DNA of 27,756 nucleotides from Pseudomonadota bacterium (GTDB lineage: Bacteria; Pseudomonadota; Gammaproteobacteria; Burkholderiales; Burkholderiaceae_B): contig JAEYZR010000326.1 of assembly GCA_023427945.1 (NCBI GenBank), positions 1 through 27,756 of the forward strand. The letters run 5' to 3'. The position numbers and the translations under genes are program-made. Shown here piece after piece: positions 8,522-16,487 of the stretch. The stretch's first letter is position 1. Each line of letters begins with the position of its first letter. Below the pieces are notes generated by a model. It did no database searches, was not told the DNA's origin, and worked only from the letters and a program-made list of their open reading frames with translations.

Positions 8522-9307
8522 TCACCTCTCAAAATGCCGGCGGATGGCTTCGAAAGCCAGCATGCATAAGGCTATCCAGGCAGAAGTGACCGCCCAGCCA
8601 GCCAACACGTCACTCAGGTAGTGCACATGCAGCAAAACCCGGCTCATCCCGATTGCTGCGATCAGTCCGCAGGCCACCGAAAAGAGGAATGCGTGGCGCT
8701 GCGTCGTAATGGTGCGGGCAAGCACATAAGCGAGCATTCCGTAGATCGCGACGGCCCCGGTCGCATGCCCGCTCGGAAAGCTGAAACCCTCGGCCTGAAG
8801 GAATCCGTGGGCATGCTCGGGCCGTATCCGTTCGAACAAAGCCTTGAGCAGCTTGTTCAGCAAACCGCCCCCCATGGAGGCCGCTACCCAGGCAAGCGCC
8901 AGCGACCAGCGCCTCTGCCAAAGCAGCACCGCCAGAACACTGGCCCCCACCCCCATCAGGAAGGAGCGATCACCAATCTGTGTGAAAAGCGCCACGGCAT
9001 GCAGCAACGAAGGCTGCAAGGTGACTGCCAGCCCCTGCGCAATGTGGGTGTCCAGTGCCTGCAAAGCGCCATCGGGATCCCTCAGCGCAAACACGATAGA
9101 AAAGAACACCACCAGACCAAGCACCGCCCAAGAACACAGCAGGATGCGGGCACGGCCGGAGAAATAGCGTTCGGGTCCGCCGAGAGGATCCACCGGGCGC
9201 ACCCACCGGGCAATGCCGTAACCGACCAGACAAGCAAACAGAACAACAAACAACGCAGTCACGACCCCGAAGCGGACCATGAAAGCGGACAATTCAACTG
9301 TAGACAT
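8522..9307 (-). CDS. PAP2-family membrane phosphatase
   Basis: This is a membrane-bound phosphatase of the PAP2/acid phosphatase superfamily, which removes phosphate from lipid or isoprenoid phosphates at the outer face of the inner membrane. The 261-residue protein has about six hydrophobic segments. It carries all three catalytic motifs: KALFERIRP (Lys155 to Pro163, the KX6RP motif), FPSGHA (Ser179, His181), and SRVLLHVHYLSD (Arg223, His229, Asp233). Its start overlaps the end of the phosphoesterase gene by 14 nt, making it the last gene of a three-gene unit with a lipid kinase. Likely substrates are phosphatidic acid, phosphatidylglycerophosphate or undecaprenyl pyrophosphate; the sequence does not decide. 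Confidence 0.92.
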   Translation of the reverse strand: MSTVELSAFMVRFGVVTALFVVLFACLVGYGIARWVRPVDPLGGPERYFSGRARILLCSWAVLGLVVFFSIVFALRDPDGALQALDTHIAQGLAVTLQPSLLHAVALFTQIGDRSFLMGVGASVLAVLLWQRRWSLALAWVAASMGGGLLNKLLKALFERIRPEHAHGFLQAEGFSFPSGHATGAVAIYGMLAYVLARTITTQRHAFLFSVACGLIAAIGMSRVLLHVHYLSDVLAGWAVTSAWIALCMLAFEAIRRHFER

Positions 9308-10148
9308 CCGTCACCACTAATTTAGGCTCAAGTACTTCCGCCAAACCTGCGCCTGGCCCTGGCCGAGAAGCGTCCACACGCTGGACTCTGCCAAAGCGCC
9401 CCGAGGCGGCATCAAAATCCCAACGTTCGGCAAAACAGGCATGGCCGCCGGGCCGATCGATGACGTTTACCGAGTTCGGCACGTCTCCGCGCACGCGACT
9501 GGACAGCGCGGTACCCGCTTGCAGCACCCAGGCACGCCGCCCTGGGTCCGTCAGACTATGCACGGGCATGCAATAAGGAAGATGGATATGGCCACCGAGA
9601 ATGAAATCGGCGCCGGCATCGACCCACTCTGGAACGGCCTGCTCGCGGCCATGCAGCAGGTTGCTGCGGTCCGTCTCGACCTGCGCACGCACCGGGTGAT
9701 GGGCCATCACCAGACGGATCTGCCCGGCACGCGCCGCCAGCAATTGCTTGCGCACGCGAGCGATCTGGCGGGGACTCACCTCGCCGTCCTTGTGACGACC
9801 AGGGCGAGTGGAATTCACACCGATCACCAGGAACTCGTCACTGTCGTAGGTGGGTTCCAGATCGGAACCACACTCGCGCTTGTAGTTTTCATACGGGCTG
9901 AAGAGGCGGGCGAATATATTGTAGAGAGGGATATCGTGATTGCCCGGCACGCACACAATGGGACAACCCAGCTGCCGGAAAAAAGAGGCCGCCCTTCTGA
10001 ACTGCCCCTTGCGGGCACGCTGAGTCACATCGCCCCCGATCAACACCGCCTGGGGCTGGAGCTGCTGGACCAGATCCAGCAAAGCCCGAACGACATGCGG
10101 CTGCTCTGTTCCGAAATGTGGGTCCGACATATGCAACAGGCAGCTCAT
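9294..10148 (-). CDS. Calcineurin-like metallophosphoesterase
   Basis: This is a predicted dinuclear-metal phosphoesterase, probably cytoplasmic since no signal peptide is visible. The 284-residue protein has the motif set in order: DPHFG (Asp9, His11), GGDVTQ (Asp40), GNHDIP (Asn70, His71), MAHHPV, and GGHIH. That is the layout of the class III cyclic-nucleotide phosphodiesterase (CpdA-like) and related families. It overlaps the lipid kinase by 4 nt upstream and the PAP2 gene by 14 nt downstream. The context suggests a phospholipid-related or nucleotide-signal substrate; this is inference and the real substrate is unknown. Confidence 0.9.
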   Translation of the reverse strand: MSCLLHMSDPHFGTEQPHVVRALLDLVQQLQPQAVLIGGDVTQRARKGQFRRAASFFRQLGCPIVCVPGNHDIPLYNIFARLFSPYENYKRECGSDLEPTYDSDEFLVIGVNSTRPGRHKDGEVSPRQIARVRKQLLAARAGQIRLVMAHHPVRAQVETDRSNLLHGREQAVPEWVDAGADFILGGHIHLPYCMPVHSLTDPGRRAWVLQAGTALSSRVRGDVPNSVNVIDRPGGHACFAERWDFDAASGRFGRVQRVDASRPGPGAGLAEVLEPKLVVTDVYS

Positions 10149-11119
10149 TTGCGCTCCCGCAATTGCTCGTCGCGAGGCACCAGCAGTTGCAGCTTGTCCT
10201 GGGCAACCGTGAACACCAGCGGCGCCTGGACGTGGGAGATCTCGCCATCCATCGCGACTTTCACACGGCGGCTGCCATGCGGATTGACCACCAGCCGTGA
10301 AAAATCAAAGCTGAACGCATTCTCGGCCTCGCCAAGGCGACTGATCAACCCCAGGGCAAGCAACTTGTAGAGTTGCAATGTACCGACAGGCTTGGGGCCC
10401 ATGGCAACCAGCCGGCCTTGCGCGAGCGCGCTGGGGTCGCCAATCCCGATCTGTTCGAGTTGGAGGGCGTTATTGCCCACGACAAGGGTCGGCGTTCGCA
10501 TGCGTGTGGGCCGCCCTTCGACCTCCATTTCCAGACGCAATTGACGATGCACCCGGAAAAGCGTCACCAGCCCGGACCAGAGAGCGACCAACCGGCTGCG
10601 GCCATAGCGCTGCTTGTAGGCCTCCCTGTCTTCCAGCAATGTCGGGTAGAGCCCCAGGCTCGCGTTCACCAGGAAGGCCTGGCCATTGAGCATGCCGACC
10701 TGCACCGGTTCGATCACAGCATCCAACAAGCAGCGCGTGGAGAGTTCGGTGTCCTGCGAAATACCAAAAGTGCGCCCAAAGTAATTGAACGTACCTTGAG
10801 GCAATATGCCAAACGGCACGCCCGACCCCAGCACCACGCGCGCAACGGCATTCAGGGTGCCATCGCCGCCGGCGGCCACGACGACGCCGCTGTGTTCCTG
10901 TGCCAGTTTGAGGGCCTTGCGAGCCGTATCAGTCAACAAGCCAGGCTCCTTGACTGTCAAAAACGTGTAGGCGCGTCCTGCCTCGTCCAATACACCTCGG
11001 ATTGCCTGCTGCACGTCCTCAGCCGAGTTGCGACCCGAGCCGGTATTCTGGACGATGAAAAAAGGCGCATTTTTTGAATCATCGCCGGGGGGGACTACAT
11101 CGATCGATGGTCGCGTCAT
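10145..11119 (-). CDS. Diacylglycerol kinase-family lipid kinase (YegS/DgkB-like)
   Basis: This is a soluble lipid kinase of the DAGK catalytic-domain family, which phosphorylates diacylglycerol or a related lipid with ATP. The 324-residue protein shows the nucleotide-binding motif GGDGTLN at residues 84-90. Upstream is the family beta-strand FFIVQNTGSGRN, and downstream GILPQGTFNYFGRT, the equivalent of the family's P-x-G-T-x-N-D/Y-F segment. The C-terminal half includes VAMDGE. It is the first gene of a unit with a phosphoesterase and a PAP2 phosphatase and shares ATGA with the next gene. The Shine-Dalgarno sequence before the ATG is weak. Confidence 0.92.
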   Translation of the reverse strand: MTRPSIDVVPPGDDSKNAPFFIVQNTGSGRNSAEDVQQAIRGVLDEAGRAYTFLTVKEPGLLTDTARKALKLAQEHSGVVVAAGGDGTLNAVARVVLGSGVPFGILPQGTFNYFGRTFGISQDTELSTRCLLDAVIEPVQVGMLNGQAFLVNASLGLYPTLLEDREAYKQRYGRSRLVALWSGLVTLFRVHRQLRLEMEVEGRPTRMRTPTLVVGNNALQLEQIGIGDPSALAQGRLVAMGPKPVGTLQLYKLLALGLISRLGEAENAFSFDFSRLVVNPHGSRRVKVAMDGEISHVQAPLVFTVAQDKLQLLVPRDEQLRERK

Positions 11120-11188
11120 GAGGATCTTGGGTTTACGATAATAGAAGGACGTTAACGCAGCCCTTTGCAGCGCACCAAATAAACTACA

Positions 11189-11249
11189 CCTCGCAAGAAC
11201 TCATACAGATCGTTGCGAGGCGGTGACTGAACCGATCCCTACAGGGGAT
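11189..11249. promoter_or_regulatory. Two inverted repeats in the divergent region upstream of the aldolase gene
   Basis: The 221-nt gap 11120-11340 separates the divergent lipid kinase and aldolase genes. It contains a perfect 8-bp inverted repeat, CCTCGCAA (11189-11196) and TTGCGAGG (11213-11220), with a 16-nt spacer. It also contains ATCCC (11235-11239) and GGGAT (11245-11249) with a 5-nt loop. They could be operators or leader stem-loops of the plus-strand transcript. I see no riboswitch class that I recognise. Confidence 0.4.
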
Positions 11250-11340
11250 TCGTCAGTTCGGAAAGCGGTCTTTGCCAGTCGCAAATGGCGTGCTCGACCA
11301 AATATGTCCATCCTGAACGACTTACGGTACGGAGACACGA

Positions 11341-12135
11341 ATGAATGCCCCAACGAAATCACAGGACTTCCACCCCCAAGACGGTATTGCGCGATTCGGC
11401 GAAGCTGAATGGAAGGTGCGCGTAGACCTGGCCGCCTGCTATCGCCTGGTGGCTCTCTACGGCATGAGCGACCTGATCTACAACCACATTACGGCTCGCA
11501 TTCCAGGCACCGACAATCAGTTGCTGATCAACCCCTACGGCATGCTGTATGAAGAGATCACGGCCTCCAGTCTGATCAAGATCGACATCGAAGGCAATGT
11601 GCTGGACAACCCCAACCCGTCAGGCGAGTTCGGTATCAACAAGGCGGGATATGTGATTCACAGCGCAGTCCACGGCGCGCGCCACGATGTAGATTGCGTC
11701 ATTCATACGCATACGCGCGCCGGCATGGCGGTTTCGGCCATGAAATGCGGGCTGCTCCCCCTGAGCCAGACCGCCATGCGTTTCTACAAGATCGCCTACC
11801 ACGACTATGAAAGCGTGGCGATCGATCTTGACGAGCGCGAACGGCTGGTACGCGATCTGGGCAATCTGGACGCCATGATTCTGCGCAACCACGGCCTGCT
11901 GGTCGTGGGCGCGAGCATTGCCCAGGCCTTCAACACCCTTTACTGGCTCGAAATGGCTTGTAAATCCCAGGTCGACGCAATGGCTGCCAACACCGAGCTG
12001 GTCATGCCGCCCAAGGAGGTCCTGGAGAAGACCTACACGCTCTATCGACCGGAGACGCGACGTCCCTTCGGCGAGATGGAGTGGCCGGCCATGCTGCGCC
12101 AACTCGACCGCCGCGACCCCTCCTACCGCACCTAG
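11341..12135 (+). CDS. Class II aldolase/adducin family protein
   Basis: This is a predicted zinc-dependent member of the class II aldolase/adducin superfamily (fuculose-1-phosphate aldolase/ribulose-5-phosphate epimerase fold). The 264-residue protein carries the metal-binding HTHT (His122, His124), the downstream NHG (His184), and the opening segment YGMSDLIYNHITARIPG. A good Shine-Dalgarno (GGAGACACGA then ATG) sets the start. It stands alone, divergent from the lipid kinase and convergent with the dioxygenase. Many proteacterial members are of unknown substrate, and neighbours give no sugar-pathway clue, so no specific reaction is assigned. Confidence 0.9.
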   Translation: MNAPTKSQDFHPQDGIARFGEAEWKVRVDLAACYRLVALYGMSDLIYNHITARIPGTDNQLLINPYGMLYEEITASSLIKIDIEGNVLDNPNPSGEFGINKAGYVIHSAVHGARHDVDCVIHTHTRAGMAVSAMKCGLLPLSQTAMRFYKIAYHDYESVAIDLDERERLVRDLGNLDAMILRNHGLLVVGASIAQAFNTLYWLEMACKSQVDAMAANTELVMPPKEVLEKTYTLYRPETRRPFGEMEWPAMLRQLDRRDPSYRT

Positions 12136-12136
12136 G

Positions 12137-12162
12137 CGCCTGGGGTGCACCGCCCCCAGGCG
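12137..12162. terminator. Hairpin between convergent genes, probable two-way terminator
   Basis: Arms CGCCTGGGG (12137-12145) and CCCCAGGCG (12154-12162) form a 9-bp GC-rich stem immediately after the aldolase stop and before the end of the convergent dioxygenase gene. There is no T-tract on either side, so termination efficiency is uncertain. Confidence 0.5.
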
Positions 12163-12172
12163 TGAGCGCCAG

Positions 12173-12991
12173 TCACGCCACGAGAGGATCACCAAAGCGG
12201 AAACTGGAAGCCGTCACCCCGCCGAAGAGCTTGTCTTCGTGATAAACGGCTACGCCAGGTTCCGTTTGTGCCGCGCCCAGGGCGGCCATCAATGGCACAA
12301 GATGATCTTCGCGGGGGTGCGCCTGGCGTGCAGCAGGTGCCTGCTCCCATTTCATCAGGGCCGATTCGCGCGACGCGACCGGACCACGCACCAGAGTATC
12401 CTGCAACCAGGCATCGAACTTCGCCGATGGTTCGGCTGCGCCCGGGCCAAACTGGCGAAGGTTGTGATAGCTCAGCCCGCTTCCCAGTATCAGCACGCCC
12501 TCGTCGCGCAAGGGGGCAAGCGCTTCGCCCAGTGCCCAATGTTCGGCCGGGTCGTACCCCAGCTTCAGGGAAACCTGCACCACGGGCACCTGAGCATCCG
12601 GAAACATGACCGCAAGTGGCGTGAACGTTCCGTGATCGAAACCCCGCTGCGCATCGCTCGCCACCTCGATTCCACGCTGGGCAGCCAGATCGATCACGCG
12701 CTGCGCCAATTCAGGCGAACCAGGAGCGGGATACACCACTTCGTAGGTCTCCGCAGGAAATCCCGAATAGTCGTAGATCATGCCGGGATGGGCGCCGCTG
12801 GACACGGTGAAGGACGGTTGTTCCCAATGACCGGTGATCATCAGCACGGCCTTGGGAGGCCCCCCGATCTGACGAACGATGTCGACCAGTGAAATTTCGA
12901 GCTGCTGGAGCGCCTTGCGCAAACCAGGCATGTAGGGCCACGGGCCACCGCCGTGCGAGATGAAGTAAGTTGGCAAACGAGTGTTGGTCAT
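12173..12991 (-). CDS. LigB-superfamily extradiol dioxygenase (4,5-DOPA dioxygenase-like)
   Basis: This is a predicted non-haem metal dioxygenase of the class III extradiol/DODA (YgiD) family, which cleaves catechol-type rings. The 272-residue form starts MTNTRLPTYFISHGGGP, selected because AAGGA lies seven nt before this ATG. The frame runs 23 codons further upstream, but those lack family similarity. Metal-site histidines are visible as His13 (SHGGGP), His55 (TGHWE), His175 (SYHNL) and His230 (EDHLVPL), with His120 (DHGTFTPL) at the conserved catalytic position. The next gene upstream on the same strand encodes DoxX, and a LysR gene is divergent. The natural substrate is unknown. Confidence 0.9.
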   Translation of the reverse strand: MTNTRLPTYFISHGGGPWPYMPGLRKALQQLEISLVDIVRQIGGPPKAVLMITGHWEQPSFTVSSGAHPGMIYDYSGFPAETYEVVYPAPGSPELAQRVIDLAAQRGIEVASDAQRGFDHGTFTPLAVMFPDAQVPVVQVSLKLGYDPAEHWALGEALAPLRDEGVLILGSGLSYHNLRQFGPGAAEPSAKFDAWLQDTLVRGPVASRESALMKWEQAPAARQAHPREDHLVPLMAALGAAQTEPGVAVYHEDKLFGGVTASSFRFGDPLVA

Positions 12992-13110
12992 TGCTGTTCC
13001 TTTTACGTTGGATCGAGCGACATCACTATCGAGAACCGCGTCGACATGAGGCAGAGGCATCGCTTCCTTACAACCTCACGGGCGTTGGAATCGACGCCGA
13101 AATAATCGTT

Positions 13111-13533
13111 TCACGCCTTGTTGCGGGTGGCGTCGACACTGAATGCACCGGCACCGGCAACCGCAAGATAGAGCAGGATGAAACAAAACAGAACGGCTGC
13201 TTCACCTTGATTCATCAACGGCAGGAAGAAGAAGCCCTTGGAGGCGTGACCGATGAAGTAGGCAAACGCCAGGAGACCCGACAGTACGAAGGCGACGGGT
13301 CGCGTTGCCAGACCGATCACCAGAAGCGCCCCGCCCACAAGCTCCAGCATGCCAGCCACGCCCACCAGGGAAAACAACTGCAGATTGTCGAAATAGGCGA
13401 TATGAGGCGCACCGAAGAATTTCGCCGACGCGTGCGTGAGCAGTAGATAGCCAACAACAATACGTACGATTCCACGCACTTTGTGCGCCAGAGCGGGAGA
13501 AGCGGTAAAGACGGTCATGGTGAAAAAATCCAT
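13111..13533 (-). CDS. DoxX family membrane protein
   Basis: This is a small inner-membrane protein of the DoxX family with four hydrophobic helices across 140 residues (roughly 22-40, 54-76, 80-100 and 110-128). The family signature region is RIVVGYLLLTHASAKFFG followed by GMLELVGGALLVIGLATRPVAF. Family members are often linked to redox or thiosulfate metabolism, but most have no known function. Two starts are possible, 13533 (MDFFTM) and 13518 (MTVFTASP); neither has a strong Shine-Dalgarno. It precedes the dioxygenase on the same strand by 119 nt and faces a LysR regulator. Confidence 0.85.
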   Translation of the reverse strand: MDFFTMTVFTASPALAHKVRGIVRIVVGYLLLTHASAKFFGAPHIAYFDNLQLFSLVGVAGMLELVGGALLVIGLATRPVAFVLSGLLAFAYFIGHASKGFFFLPLMNQGEAAVLFCFILLYLAVAGAGAFSVDATRNKA

Positions 13534-13553
13534 TGGTAGATGAGGATTCCACT

Positions 13554-13580
13554 ATAGATAATTCACCATTCGGCATCTAT
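13554..13580. promoter_or_regulatory. Dyad in the DoxX-LysR divergent region, candidate LysR operator
   Basis: ATAGAT (13554-13559) and ATCTAT (13575-13580) form an inverted repeat with a 15-nt spacer in the AT-rich 186-nt gap between the divergent doxX-like gene and the lysR-like gene. LysR-type regulators usually bind such interrupted dyads next to their own gene. The assignment rests only on position and symmetry. Confidence 0.35.
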
Positions 13581-13719
13581 CGGCTTAATGTAGTTATATT
13601 ATTTCCTGAACATTTATAATTAAGTCGATATTTCCAGTCGAACCGCTAGTCGCGTCACCCTTTGGCCGAACGCGCCTGCTCGCGAGGCCACGCATTCGAC
13701 TTGAAGCACTGGAGCGTTT

Positions 13720-14604
13720 GTGGACACATTGATCAGCATGCGGGTGTTTCGCGAAGTCGCACGCCACGAAAGCTTTTCGGGCGCGGCCAAGCGCCTGGAT
13801 ATGTCACCCGCGATGGTCACGAAACATATCGCACATCTGGAAGGACATCTTGGCGCGCGGGTTTTTCATCGCACGACGCGAAGGGTCTCCCTGACTGAAA
13901 TCGGGCGGCAGTATCTGTCGCAGTGCCTGGATGGGCTGGACTTGATCGATGCAGCCGAAGCCTCCGTGTCCCAGACACAGAATCACCCCAGCGGAATCCT
14001 GAAAGTGACAGCGCCGGTATGGCTTGCCAATGCCATCACCGCCGACCTGCTCACGCGTTATCAACGCACCTATCCTGACGTCATCGTCGACATACAGTTG
14101 GAAAACCGTCGTGTCGATCTGGTGGGCGAAGGCTATGACCTCGCGCTGCGTGCAACCGATGAACCGTCACCTTCACTGATCGTTCGGACCCTGTGCCCCG
14201 TGCCTTTCCATCTGGTCGCAGCGAGTGATTTTTTCGATGCGCATGGGGCGCCAGCGACCGTGCAGGAAGCGGAGCAGTACGGCGCGATCATGCCGTCCTA
14301 TGTGTCGCTCGAAAACGTGACACTCGGATCCCCGATGGGACGCGTGACCATGCGGCCAAGACCCGTGATGTACTGTAACGACACGAATCTCACCTTGCAT
14401 GCCGTACTGGCAAAAATGGGAATCGCTTTTTTGCCGAGCTGGCTCGTGCAGGATCACCTGGAAGCAGGACGACTCGTTCATGTGCTGCCTGACCACACGT
14501 TCCACCCCATCACGCTCTACGCAGCGTACTCCAGCAGGCGCTACATGACATCGAAAGTCCGCACCTTCATCGACTTCATGCGCGGCGCCCTGAACAAAAC
14601 GTAG
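13720..14604 (+). CDS. LysR-family transcriptional regulator
   Basis: This is a DNA-binding activator or repressor of the LysR family. The 294-residue protein has an N-terminal winged helix-turn-helix (residues 1-60, with RHESFSGAAKRLDMSPAMVTKHIAHLE and the wing GARVFHRTTRRVSLTEIG). The effector-binding periplasmic-protein-like domain covers about residues 90-290. Translation probably starts at the GTG at 13720, which has GGAG five nt upstream; an in-frame ATG follows six codons later. It is divergent from the DoxX/dioxygenase genes, the usual arrangement for a LysR protein and its targets. The inducer is unknown. Confidence 0.93.
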   Translation: MDTLISMRVFREVARHESFSGAAKRLDMSPAMVTKHIAHLEGHLGARVFHRTTRRVSLTEIGRQYLSQCLDGLDLIDAAEASVSQTQNHPSGILKVTAPVWLANAITADLLTRYQRTYPDVIVDIQLENRRVDLVGEGYDLALRATDEPSPSLIVRTLCPVPFHLVAASDFFDAHGAPATVQEAEQYGAIMPSYVSLENVTLGSPMGRVTMRPRPVMYCNDTNLTLHAVLAKMGIAFLPSWLVQDHLEAGRLVHVLPDHTFHPITLYAAYSSRRYMTSKVRTFIDFMRGALNKT

Positions 14605-14712
14605 CAATCTGCCGTTCGGCGGGTAAGCGGTGCGTGGGCTACACTTGAAACAGCCTCAATCATGGCATCATCTCTTTGCGCCACGCCACTACCCGAATAA
14701 TCTGAACTGGTA

Positions 14713-15447
14713 ATGCCCGACACACCCAAAAATGCCAAGCACGACGCAGTCGTGATGCCGCGAGAGCGCCGATCGAGATCCGTGCGTCTGGGCATATGCG
14801 TGGCTACTGCCCTTCTTTTGTGCGCCTGCGCATCGACGACAAAGGTCGGCCCGGGGGAGTATCGTGTCAAGGCAGGTGACACACTGACCAGCATAGCCAG
14901 AGCCAATAAACAGACTGTCAATGCGCTCATGCGCCTGAACAACCTGACTAATCCGAACGTGATCGAAGTGGGTCAGGTGCTTAAAGTCGGGTCGGGTCCG
15001 GTCGCCAGTTCGACGTCGAGCACTCCGGCATCGTCGCCCCCCGTATCCCGCCCGCCAGCACCAAGTGGACCTACGGCATCCAGCATTGCGCTGGCCTGGC
15101 CCGCCGACGGCAAGGTCGTCCGCTCGTTCAATGGCAACAGTTCCAAGGGCATAGACATTGCCAACAATGCGGGAACACCCATCACAGCCGCTGCAGCAGG
15201 CACAGTCGCCTACGTGGGCGACGCCCTGCGCAACTATGGCAACCTGGTGATCGTTCGGCATAGCGGCAATTTCATGACGATCTATGCACACAACCGCAAG
15301 CTTCTCGTAAAAGAAGGCCAGACGGTCAAGCAAGGTGACCGCATTTCAGAAATGGGTGCCCAGGCGAACGGACAGGCCGCACTTTATTTCGAGGTGCGTG
15401 CGGGGAGCCAGCCCGTGGATCCCATGCGCTTCCTGCCATCGCGTTGA
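14713..15447 (+). CDS. NlpD-like lipoprotein with LysM and degenerate LytM (M23) domains
   Basis: This is an exported murein-associated protein, probably an activator of cell-wall amidases at division. The 244 residues include a lipoprotein-type signal (VRLGICVATALLLCACAS, Cys39 or Cys37). A LysM domain follows (about 49-93, YRVKAGDTLTSIARANKQ), then a Pro/Ser-rich linker and a LytM domain (about 120-244). The LytM metal ligands are replaced: KGIDIAN stands where active enzymes have HxGxD, and LYFEVR where they have LHFEVR. This is the pattern known from NlpD/EnvC, which activate amidases and are not themselves hydrolases. It is not next to rpoS or pcm, the usual nlpD neighbours. Alternative start: Met15. 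Confidence 0.88.
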   Translation: MPDTPKNAKHDAVVMPRERRSRSVRLGICVATALLLCACASTTKVGPGEYRVKAGDTLTSIARANKQTVNALMRLNNLTNPNVIEVGQVLKVGSGPVASSTSSTPASSPPVSRPPAPSGPTASSIALAWPADGKVVRSFNGNSSKGIDIANNAGTPITAAAAGTVAYVGDALRNYGNLVIVRHSGNFMTIYAHNRKLLVKEGQTVKQGDRISEMGAQANGQAALYFEVRAGSQPVDPMRFLPSR

Positions 15448-15556
15448 GAACGACGCCGTAGCCTGCGAGCGTGTGCTGCCAGGTGCTCGGCAGGAACAGC
15501 AGGGAAGTCGGCTGGGTGCACGTTGCGCGCATCGTAATGCGCTCGGGAACGTCCGG

Positions 15557-15937
15557 CTATCGCGTCTGGTTCTTTTTAAGTTGCGTGAGCCTGGACACGC
15601 AGTTTGTGGTGTAGCTAGATACCAGGCCCGTCACGTAAGCCCTGGCATCGGCCTCGGAACGCGGCTGCGCAGGAGGCTCCGTCTTGCCTACCTCCCGGAC
15701 GACACCGCGAAATATTTCTTTCGAAGTCTCATCTCCAGGTGCCTGATCAACGATACTCAGCGCCTGTTGCGTCTCCACTCCCGTCAAGCGCAATTCTGCA
15801 GCCCACACCACCATCTTGGACAAACCCACGCAGATGTTCCTGGCTTTCTCAGGATCGAAGGCCGCTTCGCCCGTTGCGGCCCCTGCGCCAAAAGGAAGAA
15901 TGAGTAAGGCTAAGGCTAAGGCGTATGTACGGAGCAT
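15557..15937 (-). CDS. Small exported protein of unknown function (paralogue A)
   Basis: I do not recognise this protein. It has 126 residues with a clear signal peptide (MLRTYALALALLILPFGAGAA). The mature part is about 105 residues and has two cysteines near its ends (ARNICVGLS and TTNCVSRL), which could form a disulfide. The central text is WAAELRLTGVETQQALSIVD. The next gene upstream on the same strand encodes a protein of the same layout and matching key residues (see 16025-16390), so the two look like a diverged tandem duplication. It is probably periplasmic. No Shine-Dalgarno is obvious. Confidence 0.7.
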   Translation of the reverse strand: MLRTYALALALLILPFGAGAATGEAAFDPEKARNICVGLSKMVVWAAELRLTGVETQQALSIVDQAPGDETSKEIFRGVVREVGKTEPPAQPRSEADARAYVTGLVSSYTTNCVSRLTQLKKNQTR

Positions 15938-16024
15938 CTGACAGGCAGTGAGAAGTGACGATATTTCACGTCGCGTGGTCGAATAATTCGCTAGAGAGCG
16001 AGCGAGATTGGCATCGGCTGGTAT

Positions 16025-16390
16025 CTAGGGTGTATTGGGAATCGACGCCAGACACGCCGTGGAGAGGCCGCCGATGAAAGCTTTCAAGTAATCGCCCTGC
16101 TCTGCCTCATTCCCGGGCCAGGGGGAAAAGACTTCTTCCTCGATGTTCAACACTGTCTTGCGCATAAATGCTTTGACCGCTGGTGGCTGGTTCATTGTGT
16201 CTACGCTGCGCAACGTTTCTTGCATCGAGGCCCATGCAAGGCGCTGCTCCAGCGCCCACTGCGTGATGTCAGCCCAAAAGTTGCATACCTCTTTCGTGGC
16301 CACTTGCGCAGGGGCGCCAGTAACGCTAGCCGAAGGCAATAGGAGAGCAGCCACGAGGGCTATGGAACGGCATATGAGGATCATCAACAT
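16025..16390 (-). CDS. Small exported protein of unknown function (paralogue B)
   Basis: I do not recognise this protein. It has 121 residues with an N-terminal signal peptide (about 25 residues, ending near SVTGAPA). The mature part has two cysteines at the same relative places as paralogue A (KEVCNFWAD and STACLASI). It also carries the same core pattern: WALEQRLAWASMQETLRSVD against WAAELRLTGVETQQALSIVD. The first Met or Met3 may be the true start. The 87-nt spacing to paralogue A on the same strand suggests co-transcription. The coding strand faces away from the island gene that follows. Confidence 0.65.
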   Translation of the reverse strand: MLMILICRSIALVAALLLPSASVTGAPAQVATKEVCNFWADITQWALEQRLAWASMQETLRSVDTMNQPPAVKAFMRKTVLNIEEEVFSPWPGNEAEQGDYLKAFIGGLSTACLASIPNTP

Positions 16391-16458
16391 GCGGGCGCAA
16401 TGGATTTGCTCCTATATTATGAAATGAAACATCGCGCAGATACAAGCACACAATTAGT

Positions 16459-16487
16459 TTGACATTGTGAAACACCCAAACAAAAAT
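16459..16487 (+). promoter_or_regulatory. Candidate sigma-70 promoter reading toward the island gene
   Basis: A perfect -35 hexamer TTGACA (16459-16464) is followed by a 17-nt spacer and AAAAAT (16482-16487, 4 of 6 matches to the -10 consensus). It lies in the 338-nt gap between the exported-protein genes and the 554-residue gene. A second -10-like TACAAT (16710-16715) lies only 13 nt before that gene's ATG, without a good -35. Confidence 0.4.
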
